11,656 bases of DNA, taken from Solirubrobacterales bacterium. GTDB lineage: Bacteria > Actinomycetota > Thermoleophilia > Solirubrobacterales > Solirubrobacteraceae. The notes beneath the pieces were generated by a model. That model ran no database searches and had not been told where the DNA came from. It was given only the letters and a program-made list of their open reading frames with translations. Position 1 is the first letter of the stretch, and each line of letters opens with the position of its first letter. The stretch is from the NCBI GenBank assembly GCA_025963955.1, contig JAOPZU010000264.1, positions 1-11,656 of the forward strand. Direction: 5' to 3'. Below, one piece after another: positions 1 to 6,600 of this stretch. Both the position numbers and the translations under genes were made by a program.

Positions 1-112
1 CGGCGGTGGAGGCGGCGGCGGGCTTCTCGCCGCCGCCGCAGGCGCACAGACCGGCGGTGAGCACGAGCAGCAGCCCGGCGAGCAGCGGGCGCAGGGTTGT
101 GGTGAGGGGCAC
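1..112 (-). CDS. Putative lipoprotein, N-terminal fragment (cut by window edge)
   Basis: Only the first 37 codons are inside the window; the gene runs off the left end. The peptide starts with a short n-region containing one Arg, followed by a hydrophobic stretch rich in Leu, Ala and Gly. It then reaches LTAGLCACGGGE, in which LCAC fits a lipobox with the last Cys as the lipidated residue. A Gly/Ala/Pro-rich spacer follows, as is usual for exported lipoproteins. The product is therefore expected to be a membrane-anchored extracytoplasmic protein; its function cannot be told. I prefer the GTG at 112 because GGAG lies about 10 nt upstream and the n-region is then free of acidic residues. An in-frame ATG at 139 would add MRGDGDPLT, which suits a signal peptide less well. 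It lies downstream of pyk on the same strand, 111 nt away. Confidence 0.6.
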   Translation of the reverse strand, partial: MPLTTTLRPLLAGLLLVLTAGLCACGGGEKPAAASTA

Positions 113-165
113 GGTCAGCGGGTCTCCGTCCCCTCTCATCGGTCAGTTCGCCGACTTCCTCGAGT

Positions 166-185
166 CCGGGTGTGGATCCACCCGG
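166..185. repeat. Short inverted repeat between pyk and the lipoprotein gene
   Basis: CCGGGTG at 166-172 is matched by CACCCGG at 179-185 around a 6-nt loop. It lies 39-58 nt past the pyk stop. It could be a weak pyk transcript-end hairpin or an operator for the lipoprotein gene. There is no T-tract on either side, so I do not call it a terminator. Confidence 0.3.
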
Positions 186-223
186 CCAAAGGTGCCGCCG
201 AACCTCCCGGCCGGCCGGTCCCC

Positions 224-1696
224 TCAGAGGTCGGGCCGGACCGCCCGGCGCGCCGGCCAGGTGTCGCCGGGTACCGGCAGCACCTGCACCTGGAAGAGCG
301 ACGTCGATCCGGGCCGGCCGCTCGGCAGCCCCGCCGTGATGCCCACGCGCATCCCGGGGGTGCACCAGCCGAGCTCGACGACCCGCGCCGCCGCGCCGGC
401 GATGAGCTCCTCGGTGATCTCGTAGCGCGCCATCGACGCCGCGCGCACGCCCCACATGAGGCCGCAGCGCCGCACGGTCTCCCGGCCCGGGGAGAGCGCG
501 TAGATCGGGACGTCCGGGCGGTGGGCGGAGACCAGGCGCGCGGAGCGGCCCGAGAGCGTCGGGACCACGATCGCGTCGAGCTGGAGGTCGCTCGCCGCCT
601 GGCAGGCGGAGTGCGCGACGGTGTAGGACGGGTCGCTGGCGCCGCGGTGCACGCGCTTCTCGTTCCATTCGGCGTACGGCGCGTGGCGCTCGGTGTGGAG
701 CGCGATCGACGCCATCATCTCGACCGCAAGGACGGGGTAGGCCCCGACCGCCGTCTCCTGCGAGAGCATGATGGCATCCGTCCCGTCGAGGATCGCGTTG
801 GCCACGTCGGCGACCTCCGCCCGGGTCGGGCGCGGTGAGGTGATCATCGAGTCGAGCATCTGCGTCGCCGTGATGGACGGGCGGGCGAGGGCGCCGGCGA
901 GGGCGAGCAGGCGCTTCTGCACCATTGGCACCTCCTCGATCGGGAGCTCGATGCCGAGGTCGCCGCGGGCGACCATCACCGAGTCGCTGACGCGCAGGAT
1001 GTCCTCCGCCCGGGCCACGGCCTGCGGCTTCTCGATCTTCGCGATTAGGGGCACGCGGGTGTGCTCGCGGACGAAGGTCACGTCCTCCGGCCGCCGGACG
1101 AACGACAGCGCCACCATGTCGACGCCGATCGCGATGCCGGCGCGCAGGTGGGCGAGGTCCTCCTCCGGGACGGCGGGCAGCGCGTCGGCCGGGCCGGGGA
1201 TGTTCAGCCCCTGGCGGCTGGCGACCGCGCCACCGACCTCGACGACGGTGTCGATCTCGCCCTCCGCCTCGCGCACCGCGGTCGCCCGCAGGCGCACGCG
1301 CCCGTCCGCCAGGTACATCGACTCGCCGACCTCGATCGCGCCGACCAGGCCCGCCCAGTCCATGTAGAGGACGGACTCGTCGCCGACCTTCCCCTCCACG
1401 GGCCCGCACACGACGGTCACCTCGCTGCGCGCGGGCAGCACCACGCTCCCGTCCCGGACCGCGCCGATGCGCAGCTTCGGACCGGGCAGGTCCTGCAGGA
1501 TCGCGACGGGACGCCCGGCGCGGTTGGCCGCCTCGCGCACGCGGTCCGCCGTCTCCTGGTGCTCCTCGTGGCTGCCGTGGCTGAAGTTCAGCCGGGCGAC
1601 GTCCATCCCGGCCTCGATGAGCCGGACGAGGATCTCCGGCTCGCGGCAGGCCGGGCCGATGGTGGCGACGATCTTCGTGCGGCGCTGGGGGGTCAC
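224..1696 (-). CDS. pyk: Pyruvate kinase
   Basis: Cytoplasmic glycolytic enzyme that converts phosphoenolpyruvate and ADP to pyruvate and ATP. The 490 residues are close to the usual 470-480. Family motifs appear in order: TKIVATIGPA (7-16), ARLNFSHG (34-41), LQDLPGPKLRIG (67-78), then a small B domain. Next is AKIEKP (219-224) with the catalytic Lys220 and metal ligand Glu222, and VARGDLGIELP (242-252) with metal ligand Asp246. ATQMLDSM (277-284) and DGTDAIMLSQETAVG (304-318) follow. The C-terminal domain carries TLSGRSARLVSAHRP (380-394) and TAGLPSGRPGSTSLFQV (454-470). The key residue numbers match those of E. coli PykF. About 15 residues past the last strand (after LPVPGD) form a variable tail. 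The start is GTG at 1696; an alternative extension has no support, and a -10-like TAGGTT lies 6 nt upstream, suggesting leaderless translation. It is transcribed separately from the secreted-protein gene upstream. Confidence 0.97.
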   Translation of the reverse strand: MTPQRRTKIVATIGPACREPEILVRLIEAGMDVARLNFSHGSHEEHQETADRVREAANRAGRPVAILQDLPGPKLRIGAVRDGSVVLPARSEVTVVCGPVEGKVGDESVLYMDWAGLVGAIEVGESMYLADGRVRLRATAVREAEGEIDTVVEVGGAVASRQGLNIPGPADALPAVPEEDLAHLRAGIAIGVDMVALSFVRRPEDVTFVREHTRVPLIAKIEKPQAVARAEDILRVSDSVMVARGDLGIELPIEEVPMVQKRLLALAGALARPSITATQMLDSMITSPRPTRAEVADVANAILDGTDAIMLSQETAVGAYPVLAVEMMASIALHTERHAPYAEWNEKRVHRGASDPSYTVAHSACQAASDLQLDAIVVPTLSGRSARLVSAHRPDVPIYALSPGRETVRRCGLMWGVRAASMARYEITEELIAGAAARVVELGWCTPGMRVGITAGLPSGRPGSTSLFQVQVLPVPGDTWPARRAVRPDL

Positions 1697-1702
1697 GCGC
1701 CC

Positions 1703-1708
1703 AACCTA
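1703..1708 (-). promoter_or_regulatory. -10 element of pyk (TAGGTT), leaderless configuration
   Basis: On the minus strand TAGGTT fits the actinobacterial -10 consensus TANNNT and ends 6 nt before the pyk GTG. No Shine-Dalgarno sequence fits between them. I see no good -35. The same arrangement recurs at seven other genes here, which is the main reason to believe it. Confidence 0.55.
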
Positions 1709-1723
1709 CCGCCGGCGGGCGGG

Positions 1724-1739
1724 CGGCCGTTCGCGGCCG
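1724..1739. repeat. Hairpin CGGCCG-TTCG-CGGCCG after the secreted-protein gene
   Basis: Two CGGCCG copies flank the tetraloop TTCG (CGAA on the minus strand), 12 nt past the stop of the secreted-protein gene and about where the pyk -35 would be. It may help end the upstream transcript, but there is no T-run and the base composition makes such hairpins easy to find by chance. Confidence 0.25.
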
Positions 1740-1750
1740 TCCGTCGCCGC

Positions 1751-3418
1751 TCAGCGGTCGAGGTTCACGCCGCGCGGCAGCGTGAACGTCGGCGAGGTCG
1801 TGTTGCTGCGCGTGGTCCGGCGGACGGACGTGCTCATCCGGTAGACGGCGGCTGTCGTGCCCTCCGGGGCGTCGACGCTCACCGAGAAGTGCCCGTTCGC
1901 CTGCGGCTTGAAGCGCTTGACGACCTCGCTCTTCCGGCAGGACACGCGGCGGGTCAGCGTGATGCTCGCCAGCGGGCGCGCCAGGGGCAGGATGACCCGG
2001 CCGGCGATCCGCACCGTGCCGCCGGACGAGCTCAGCGACGAGACGATCATGCGGCGCGACAGCTTCAGGTCGAGCGACTTCTCCTGGCCCAGGACGGCCT
2101 GGTAGCGCGCCTCGTTCGTGTTCCGGATCGCTCTGGCGGGCAGCGGCGCGAGCGCGCTGAAGCTGCCGTCCTCGGCGACCTTGGCGGTCGCCACCGTCTT
2201 GCCGGTCGCCGCCAGGCGCAGGCTCACGGTCCTGCCGACGAGCTTGCGGTCGGCCGCGCCGAGCAGCTTCACCCGGCCTGCCTGCTGCAGGACGTCGACG
2301 AGGACGAGCCTCCGCGTGGTGCACTCCAGCGCGAGGTCGGCGGCGCTGGTCGGGGCGTCCGGGACCGGGGCGGTGACCGGGGTGGTCACAGGGGTGCAGT
2401 CGACGCCGGCGGTCCCGCCGATTGTCGCCTCCCCGAGGATGACGTCGACGATCGACTGGCCGAGGATCGAGACCTCGACGTGCGGCCCCCGCTGGGTCAA
2501 CGTGCCGTTCGCGACGGTCTGGCCGGCCGGCGTGATCTTGAGGTTGGCGACCGTGCCCGGGATCGGGACCTTCGGCAGGGCGGTGACGAGGGGCTTGATG
2601 ACGGTGTTGAGCAGCGGCGTCAGCACGGTGTTGACCAGCAACCCCGAGACCCCCGCGATCGCGGGCGGGAGCACGATCTTCGTGATGTCGATCTTGCTCA
2701 GGTCGATGCTCGAGGTGTCGATCAGGCTCAGGGCCTGCTCGGCGGCCGTGTCCGTCGGGATGGTCTGACCGAGGACCTTGACGTCGGCGACCTGCGTGAC
2801 GCCGAACGGGGTGAAGGCTCCGTTGCGGCAGCTCGCGCCCGCGTAGGCGGTGGCCGCACCCACGCTGAGCAGCTCGACGTTGGGAAGTTGGCCGTTCGGC
2901 AACAGGGCGTCGACGGCCGGCTTGAGGTCGATCGTGAAGACCGTCGGCAGACCGGCGAGCGCCATCACGGTGCTCAGCGGCGGCGGGACGGTGATCGACT
3001 GCGTCAGCAGTCCGGCCGGGATGGCCGCAGTCGGCAGCGTGATCGGGAGCGTCGGCAGCGCCTTGACGCTGAGCGCCGCCAGGCCGCCCTGGGACAGCAC
3101 GGCCTGCTTCTCGTTCGGCGTGCCGGCGGGGGTGATGTAGGTGCTGGCGCCCAGGACGTTCGCGGCGAGCGGCAGGGCCAGGGCGTTGAGCGCGGACCCG
3201 GCGGCCGCGCCACCGGCCGCGGCCGTCCGGCAGCTCGCGGCACCGCGGTTGGCCGTGACGGGCTCGATCGTCGCCTGGCCGAGGACGGTGCCGCGCAGCG
3301 CGCTGGCGTCGCACTGCACCGCGGCCGAGGCGGCCGGCGGGGTGGCGGCGACGAGGGCGCCGGCGGTGAGAGCGAGGCCGAGGACCGAGCGCAGGCGGCG
3401 GGACGGGGTGAACTGCAT
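1751..3418 (-). CDS. Secreted choice-of-anchor P-like protein with C-terminal repeat modules
   Basis: A 555-residue exported protein of unknown role. A classical signal peptide (basic MQFTPSRRLR, hydrophobic 11-24, probable cleavage after ASA near residue 32) fixes the start at ATG 3418; the longer open frame upstream reads into the divergent promoter. Residues 36-341 look like a choice-of-anchor P domain. Evidence is a Cys36/Cys63 pair, SCRNGAFTPFGVTQVADV (196-213) ahead of LGQTIPTDTA, and a closing segment near 315-341 with a final Cys341. A Thr/Pro/Val-rich linker (342-356) leads to two carboxypeptidase-regulatory-like beta modules (about 366-450 and 455-551). These contain KLVGRTVSLRL, VAEDGSFSA and IAGRVILPLARPLASITLTRR. 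There is no LPXTG motif, C-terminal helix or lipobox, so the mature protein should be free or non-covalently bound outside the cell. No Shine-Dalgarno or TANNNT is clear upstream. The domain assignment is from memory of pattern and is moderately sure. Confidence 0.85.
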   Translation of the reverse strand: MQFTPSRRLRSVLGLALTAGALVAATPPAASAAVQCDASALRGTVLGQATIEPVTANRGAASCRTAAAGGAAAGSALNALALPLAANVLGASTYITPAGTPNEKQAVLSQGGLAALSVKALPTLPITLPTAAIPAGLLTQSITVPPPLSTVMALAGLPTVFTIDLKPAVDALLPNGQLPNVELLSVGAATAYAGASCRNGAFTPFGVTQVADVKVLGQTIPTDTAAEQALSLIDTSSIDLSKIDITKIVLPPAIAGVSGLLVNTVLTPLLNTVIKPLVTALPKVPIPGTVANLKITPAGQTVANGTLTQRGPHVEVSILGQSIVDVILGEATIGGTAGVDCTPVTTPVTAPVPDAPTSAADLALECTTRRLVLVDVLQQAGRVKLLGAADRKLVGRTVSLRLAATGKTVATAKVAEDGSFSALAPLPARAIRNTNEARYQAVLGQEKSLDLKLSRRMIVSSLSSSGGTVRIAGRVILPLARPLASITLTRRVSCRKSEVVKRFKPQANGHFSVSVDAPEGTTAAVYRMSTSVRRTTRSNTTSPTFTLPRGVNLDR

Positions 3419-3492
3419 GGAGTGCGCGTATCGGCACGCCGGAGCCGGTTCTTGAGCCCGGCGGACGTGCGTTCCGGCGGCTTTTCGTGCGT

Positions 3493-3514
3493 CCTGATAC
3501 CGCCCTGATACCGC
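3493..3514. repeat. Perfect 11-bp tandem repeat in divergent promoter region
   Basis: CCTGATACCGC occurs twice in direct succession (3493-3503 and 3504-3514). It lies in the 130-base space between the divergently transcribed secreted-protein and membrane-protein genes. It ends 19 nt before the -10 of the latter, so it overlaps or touches where a -35 would be. An 11-bp period places both copies on about the same face of the helix, as expected for paired regulator sites. The rest of 3419-3533 shows nothing else I can name. Confidence 0.55.
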
Positions 3515-3533
3515 ATCCGACCCCGTGACGACG

Positions 3534-3539
3534 TACTCT
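3534..3539 (+). promoter_or_regulatory. -10 element (TACTCT) of the membrane-protein gene
   Basis: TACTCT matches TANNNT and ends 9 nt before ATG 3549. This supports that ATG as a leaderless start over the GTG at 3525, which lies upstream of the element, and over the ATG at 3594. Confidence 0.5.
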
Positions 3540-3548
3540 GGACCCGGA

Positions 3549-4160
3549 ATGGAGACCGACGTGGAGACGCCTGCGCAGGAGGAGGTCGCGCCCATGGGCG
3601 CCGAGCTGCCCAAGCACCCCGAGCCGCCCGTCGTCACGCCCATCCGCTACTCGCAGGGCTGGCGACGCTGGTTCCTGCGCGGCTTCGTCCTGCTCCTGCT
3701 GCTGGCGGCCGCCGGAACGGTCACCGCGGCGGCGCTCACGATCGCCGGTGCCGGGAACGGCAGTGCCTCCGACCGCCAGGCGATCAACGGCGTGCTGATG
3801 CCGAACGACTCCCAGTTCCGGGACGTCGCGCGGCAGCTGCTGGCCCGCAAGAAGCCGGAGAAGCTGCGCGGGATGACGATCGTCGGAGCGGGCGGCAAGG
3901 TGACGGTCCTGCGCTACCAGGCGGGCGCACCCTCCTTCCTCTCCTCCTACCTGAACCCGAACGCGCTGCCGGTCATCGCGCGCGCCATCGGGGTCCGCTC
4001 GGACGAGGACATCACCGTGGACGAGCTGCGGCTCGAGGTCCTGCGGCGCACCGGGCGCCAGCGCTGGCGCCTGCGCGGCACCCAGGGCGGCCGGCTGTGG
4101 CGCGCGACGATCAACCCGAACGGCACGAACCTGCGGCTGGTCCCGGTGAAGGCGAGCTGA
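3549..4160 (+). CDS. Single-pass membrane protein, unknown function
   Basis: I do not recognise the family. The 203 residues comprise an acidic/proline-rich cytoplasmic N-terminus (1-33), a basic WRRWFLR flank, one strong transmembrane helix (about 41-66, FVLLLLLAAAGTVTAAALTIAG), and a soluble domain of some 135 residues. The soluble part has QAINGVLMPNDSQFRDVARQ, a basic patch (RKKPEKLRG), two beta-like stretches and a basic C-terminus. The topology is probably N-in with the C-terminal domain outside. Start choice: ATG 3549 has a -10-like hexamer 9 nt upstream. ATG 3594 has a strong Shine-Dalgarno-like GGAGGAGGT 7 nt before it and is a real alternative (188 residues, TM near the N-terminus). 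It is divergent from the secreted-protein gene and ends in its own terminator, so it is monocistronic. Confidence 0.75.
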   Translation: METDVETPAQEEVAPMGAELPKHPEPPVVTPIRYSQGWRRWFLRGFVLLLLLAAAGTVTAAALTIAGAGNGSASDRQAINGVLMPNDSQFRDVARQLLARKKPEKLRGMTIVGAGGKVTVLRYQAGAPSFLSSYLNPNALPVIARAIGVRSDEDITVDELRLEVLRRTGRQRWRLRGTQGGRLWRATINPNGTNLRLVPVKAS

Positions 4161-4161
4161 G

Positions 4162-4188
4162 AACGGCGCCGCGAGCGGCGTCGTTTTT
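4162..4188 (+). terminator. Rho-independent terminator of the membrane-protein gene
   Basis: Directly after the stop codon, AACGGCGCCG (4162-4171) and CGGCGTCGTT (4176-4185) pair over 10 bp, with one G-U, around the loop CGAG. The stem runs into five T residues (4184-4188). This is one of the few textbook intrinsic terminators in the window. Confidence 0.85.
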
Positions 4189-4223
4189 GCACCACCCTGG
4201 GGGGACAGAAACGACGCCGCTCG
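4172..4223. repeat. 15-bp perfect inverted repeat joining the two convergent terminators
   Basis: CGAGCGGCGTCGTTT at 4172-4186 is perfectly repeated in inverted form at 4209-4223, with 22 nt between. Each arm contains the 3' half of a terminator hairpin, so the two terminators mirror each other. The long arms could also pair with each other in a read-through transcript. Confidence 0.7.
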
Positions 4224-4232
4224 CCCGGCGCC
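4204..4232 (-). terminator. Intrinsic terminator of the minus-strand four-gene operon
   Basis: On the minus strand, GGCGCCG (4232-4226) pairs with CGGCGTC (4219-4213), 7 bp with one G-U, around a 6-nt loop. It is followed by GTTTCTGTC. It lies 35 nt past the stop of the aminopeptidase gene, the last in the operon. The T-run is weaker than that of its plus-strand partner. Confidence 0.6.
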
Positions 4233-4252
4233 CGGCGCTCGCCCGGCGCCCG
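4218..4252. repeat. 18-bp tandem duplication beside the terminator
   Basis: CGCTCGCCCGGCGCCCGG (4218-4235) is followed at once by 17 bases of a second copy (4236-4252). The first copy supplies the loop and 5' arm of the minus-strand terminator, so the duplication gives that terminator a partial second 5' arm. It is probably a replication-slippage product. Confidence 0.6.
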
Positions 4253-4266
4253 CTCCCGCCTCGCCC

Positions 4267-5388
4267 TCAGGCGAACCTCCCGTTCTCCTGGATCACGACC
4301 CCGTCGGCGGTCAGGCGGCCGCCGCCGCGCAGGTCGCAGATCATGTCCCAGTGGACGGCCGACTCGTTCTTGCCGCCCGTCTCGGGGTAGGACCGGCCGA
4401 CAGCGACGTGGACGGTGCCGCCGATCTTCTCGTCGAACAGGATCGCGCCGATCGGGCGGGTGATGCCGTAGTTCGTGCCGATCCCGAGCTCGCCGACGCG
4501 GCGGGCGCCGTCGTCCGTCCGCAGGACCTGCTGGAGGTAGTCGTCGCCCACCTCGGCCCGGGCGTCCACGACGACGCCGTCCCGGAACTCGAGCTCCACG
4601 CCCTGCACGTCCACGCCGGACGGCGACGACGGGATCGTGAAGCGGATGCGCCCGTTGGCGCTCGTCTCGTGCGGGCCGGTGAAGACCTCCCCCGAGGGCA
4701 TGTTCCGCTTGCCGTCGCTGTTGACCCAGGTCCGCTTGCGCACGTCGAGGGTCAGGTCGGTGCCGGGTGCCTCGATCCGGATGACCTTCGCCGGCTTGAG
4801 GCGGGCGATGAGGTCCTGCTGGAAGCGGCCGAGCTCACGCCACGCGTCGACGGGGCCCGCCGGCCGGTCGAGGAACAGGGCGCTCGCCACGAAGCGCTCG
4901 AAGGCGTCGAGCGGCATCCCGGCGTGCGTCGCCCCGGCCGGGGTCGGCCACAGCGTGGAGCACCACCGCTTCTTCATCGTGTGCTCGCGCAGCGGCCGGC
5001 GCGCGGCCTGCGCCCGGGCCAGCCGTCGCGGATCCACGCCGCTCAGGGCGTGCACGTCGTCGGGCGCCTGGATCCCGAGCTGCGCGTGGGCGCGCTTGGC
5101 CTCGCTCAGCGCGAGGTCGGGAAAGTCGTCGAGCTGCCACTCCTGCGCGTGCTCGTAGTACCCCCGCGTCTGCCCGGGCAACTCGACCCGCAGGATCGGC
5201 CACGCGCTGCGCTCCAGGATCGCGCGCTGCAGCTCGAGCAGCAGCGGCGCGGCGAGGGTCGTGGAGCGGACGAGAACCTGATGGCCGTGCTCGACCTCCA
5301 GGCAGTACCCCGCGAGCAGGTCCGCCATGAGCGCCGGATCGGGGCTGGGCGGCAGCACCTCGTGCGGCAGATCAGCTTCGGACGTCAC
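4267..5388 (-). CDS. M29-family (AmpS/AmpT-type) metallo-aminopeptidase
   Basis: Removes N-terminal amino acids from peptides in the cytoplasm using two bound metal ions. The 373 residues are within the family range. The C-terminal half has the M29 pattern: NMPSGEVFTGPHETSANG (229-246, ligand Glu234), RRVGELGIGTNYGIT (296-310, ligand Glu300), then FDEKIGGTVHVAVGRSYPETGG (318-339). That last segment carries ligand His327 and catalytic Tyr334. NESAVHWDMICDL (341-353) supplies His346 and Asp348. The Glu-to-Glu spacing of 66 and His-to-Tyr spacing of 7 match characterised members as I remember them. The loop between the His ligands is short, as in the shorter bacterial and archaeal subgroup. The start is GTG 5388: its GTGA overlaps the TGA of the aminotransferase gene, implying translational coupling. 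A GTG at 5397 is possible. A longer open frame upstream lies wholly over the aminotransferase and is not real. It is the last gene of the operon. Confidence 0.93.
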   Translation of the reverse strand: MTSEADLPHEVLPPSPDPALMADLLAGYCLEVEHGHQVLVRSTTLAAPLLLELQRAILERSAWPILRVELPGQTRGYYEHAQEWQLDDFPDLALSEAKRAHAQLGIQAPDDVHALSGVDPRRLARAQAARRPLREHTMKKRWCSTLWPTPAGATHAGMPLDAFERFVASALFLDRPAGPVDAWRELGRFQQDLIARLKPAKVIRIEAPGTDLTLDVRKRTWVNSDGKRNMPSGEVFTGPHETSANGRIRFTIPSSPSGVDVQGVELEFRDGVVVDARAEVGDDYLQQVLRTDDGARRVGELGIGTNYGITRPIGAILFDEKIGGTVHVAVGRSYPETGGKNESAVHWDMICDLRGGGRLTADGVVIQENGRFA

Positions 5389-6545
5389 GCCGACCACCCG
5401 GCGTGAAGCGCGTCCACCGCGCCGGTCTCGTCGCCGCCGAGCCGGGCGGCCAAAGCCCGCACCAGCCGCTCCTGCGGCTCCACGCGCGCGCCCTCGCCCA
5501 TGACCCCGATCCGCCAGATGCGTCCGGCCAGCGGCCCGAGGCCACCCGAGATCTCGATGCCGTCCTCCGTCAGCAGCGGGACGCGGACCTGCGCGTCCTC
5601 CACGCCGTCCGGGAGCCGCACCGCCAGCAGCGAGCTCAGCTGCTCGCCCTCGGGGGCCAGGCGCTCCAGCCCGAGGACGGCGAGGGCGTCCTTCAGCGCG
5701 TCGTGGGCGCGGGCGTGCCGCGCCCAGCGCGCCTCCAGCCCCTCCTCGTGGACGATCGCGAGCGCCTCGGCCAGGGCATAGACCAGGTTGATCGGCGCGG
5801 TGTGGTGGTAGGCCCGCGGGGCGTCGGCCTCCTTGAGCCAGTAGCCGAGCACGAGCGACAGGTCGAAGTACCAGGACGGCACCTCGCCGTCGCGGACCCG
5901 TGGCAGCGCGCGTTCGCCGAGCGTCATCGGCGCCAGGCCGGGCGGCGCGTTCAGGCACTTCTGCGTGCCGCTGAAGGCGGCGTCCACGCCGCTCGCGTCG
6001 AGGTCCAGCGGGTGGCCGGTCAGCGAGGTCACGCAGTCCACGAGCAGCAGTGCGTCGTGCGTGCGGCACGCGTCCGCCAGGCCGTCGAGCGGCTGCGCGA
6101 CGCCCGTCGAGGTCTCCGCGTGGACGACGAACATCGCCGCGAACGGGGCGGACGCCGCCTCGAGCAGCGCCTCCGTCGGGATCGCGCGGCCCCACTCCGC
6201 CTCCACCCGCACGACCGCGGCGCCGTGGCGGCGCAGCTCGTCCGCCATCCGCTCGCCGAACAGCCCGTGGACGCCGCAGATGACGCGGTCTCCGGGCCGG
6301 ACGAGGTTCGCGACCATCGACTCCATCCCGGCGCTGCCCGTCCCGCTGACCGGGAGGGCGACGCGGTTCTCGGTCCGGAAGGCCTTCCGCAGGCCCGCGG
6401 CGACGTCGTCCATCAGCGCACTGAACGCGGGATCCAGGTGGCCGATCGTCGGCAGCGCCAGCGCGTCGAGGATCCGCTGCGGCACGGGGGAGGGACCCGA
6501 CCCGAGCAGCAGGCGGTCGGGGACGCGGATCGTGGCTGTGCTCAT
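5385..6545 (-). CDS. Class V aminotransferase, alanine/serine-glyoxylate type
   Basis: Cytoplasmic PLP enzyme expected to move an amino group from alanine or serine to glyoxylate, giving glycine plus pyruvate or hydroxypyruvate. The 386 residues fit the family. It resembles eukaryotic and bacterial AGXT throughout: GSGPSPVP (15-22), GHLDPAF (35-41), SGTGSAGMES (67-76, phosphate/PLP cradle) and HAETSTGVAQPLDG (142-155). LLVDCVTSL (167-175, Asp170 against the pyridine N) and FSGTQKCLNAPPGLAP (191-206, Schiff-base Lys196) follow. YHHTAP (246-251) and GGLGPLAGRIWRIGVMG (334-350, substrate-carboxylate Arg345) complete the set. The donor (alanine versus serine) cannot be set from the sequence, so no gene symbol is given. 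The ATG start has GAGGAG 12 nt upstream, a long spacing. It lies 55 nt after the 148-residue gene and overlaps the aminopeptidase start, so it is operonic. Confidence 0.95.
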   Translation of the reverse strand: MSTATIRVPDRLLLGSGPSPVPQRILDALALPTIGHLDPAFSALMDDVAAGLRKAFRTENRVALPVSGTGSAGMESMVANLVRPGDRVICGVHGLFGERMADELRRHGAAVVRVEAEWGRAIPTEALLEAASAPFAAMFVVHAETSTGVAQPLDGLADACRTHDALLLVDCVTSLTGHPLDLDASGVDAAFSGTQKCLNAPPGLAPMTLGERALPRVRDGEVPSWYFDLSLVLGYWLKEADAPRAYHHTAPINLVYALAEALAIVHEEGLEARWARHARAHDALKDALAVLGLERLAPEGEQLSSLLAVRLPDGVEDAQVRVPLLTEDGIEISGGLGPLAGRIWRIGVMGEGARVEPQERLVRALAARLGGDETGAVDALHAGWSA

Positions 6546-6600
6546 GGGGCGGCGGTGCTCCTCGGGAGGACGTGGTCGATGCTCGGGTGCGCCGGCGGGC

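Noticed and set aside
2341..2400. GGTGACCGGGG-type repeats in the secreted-protein gene
   Set aside because: They encode the Thr/Pro/Val linker (CTPVTTPVTAPVP) and need no DNA-level explanation.
1061..3508. 815-codon plus-strand open frame opposite pyk and the secreted protein
   Set aside because: Composition is Arg/Asp/Gly-rich without domains; it is the antisense shadow of two well-supported genes in GC-rich DNA.
3419..3643. 75-residue N-terminal extension of the secreted protein
   Set aside because: It would bury the signal peptide and cross the divergent promoter and the start of the membrane-protein gene.
5389..6195. Long N-terminal extension of the M29 aminopeptidase
   Set aside because: This stretch overlaps the aminotransferase in another frame and is Arg/Ala/Gly-rich noise; the GTG at 5388 is the natural start.
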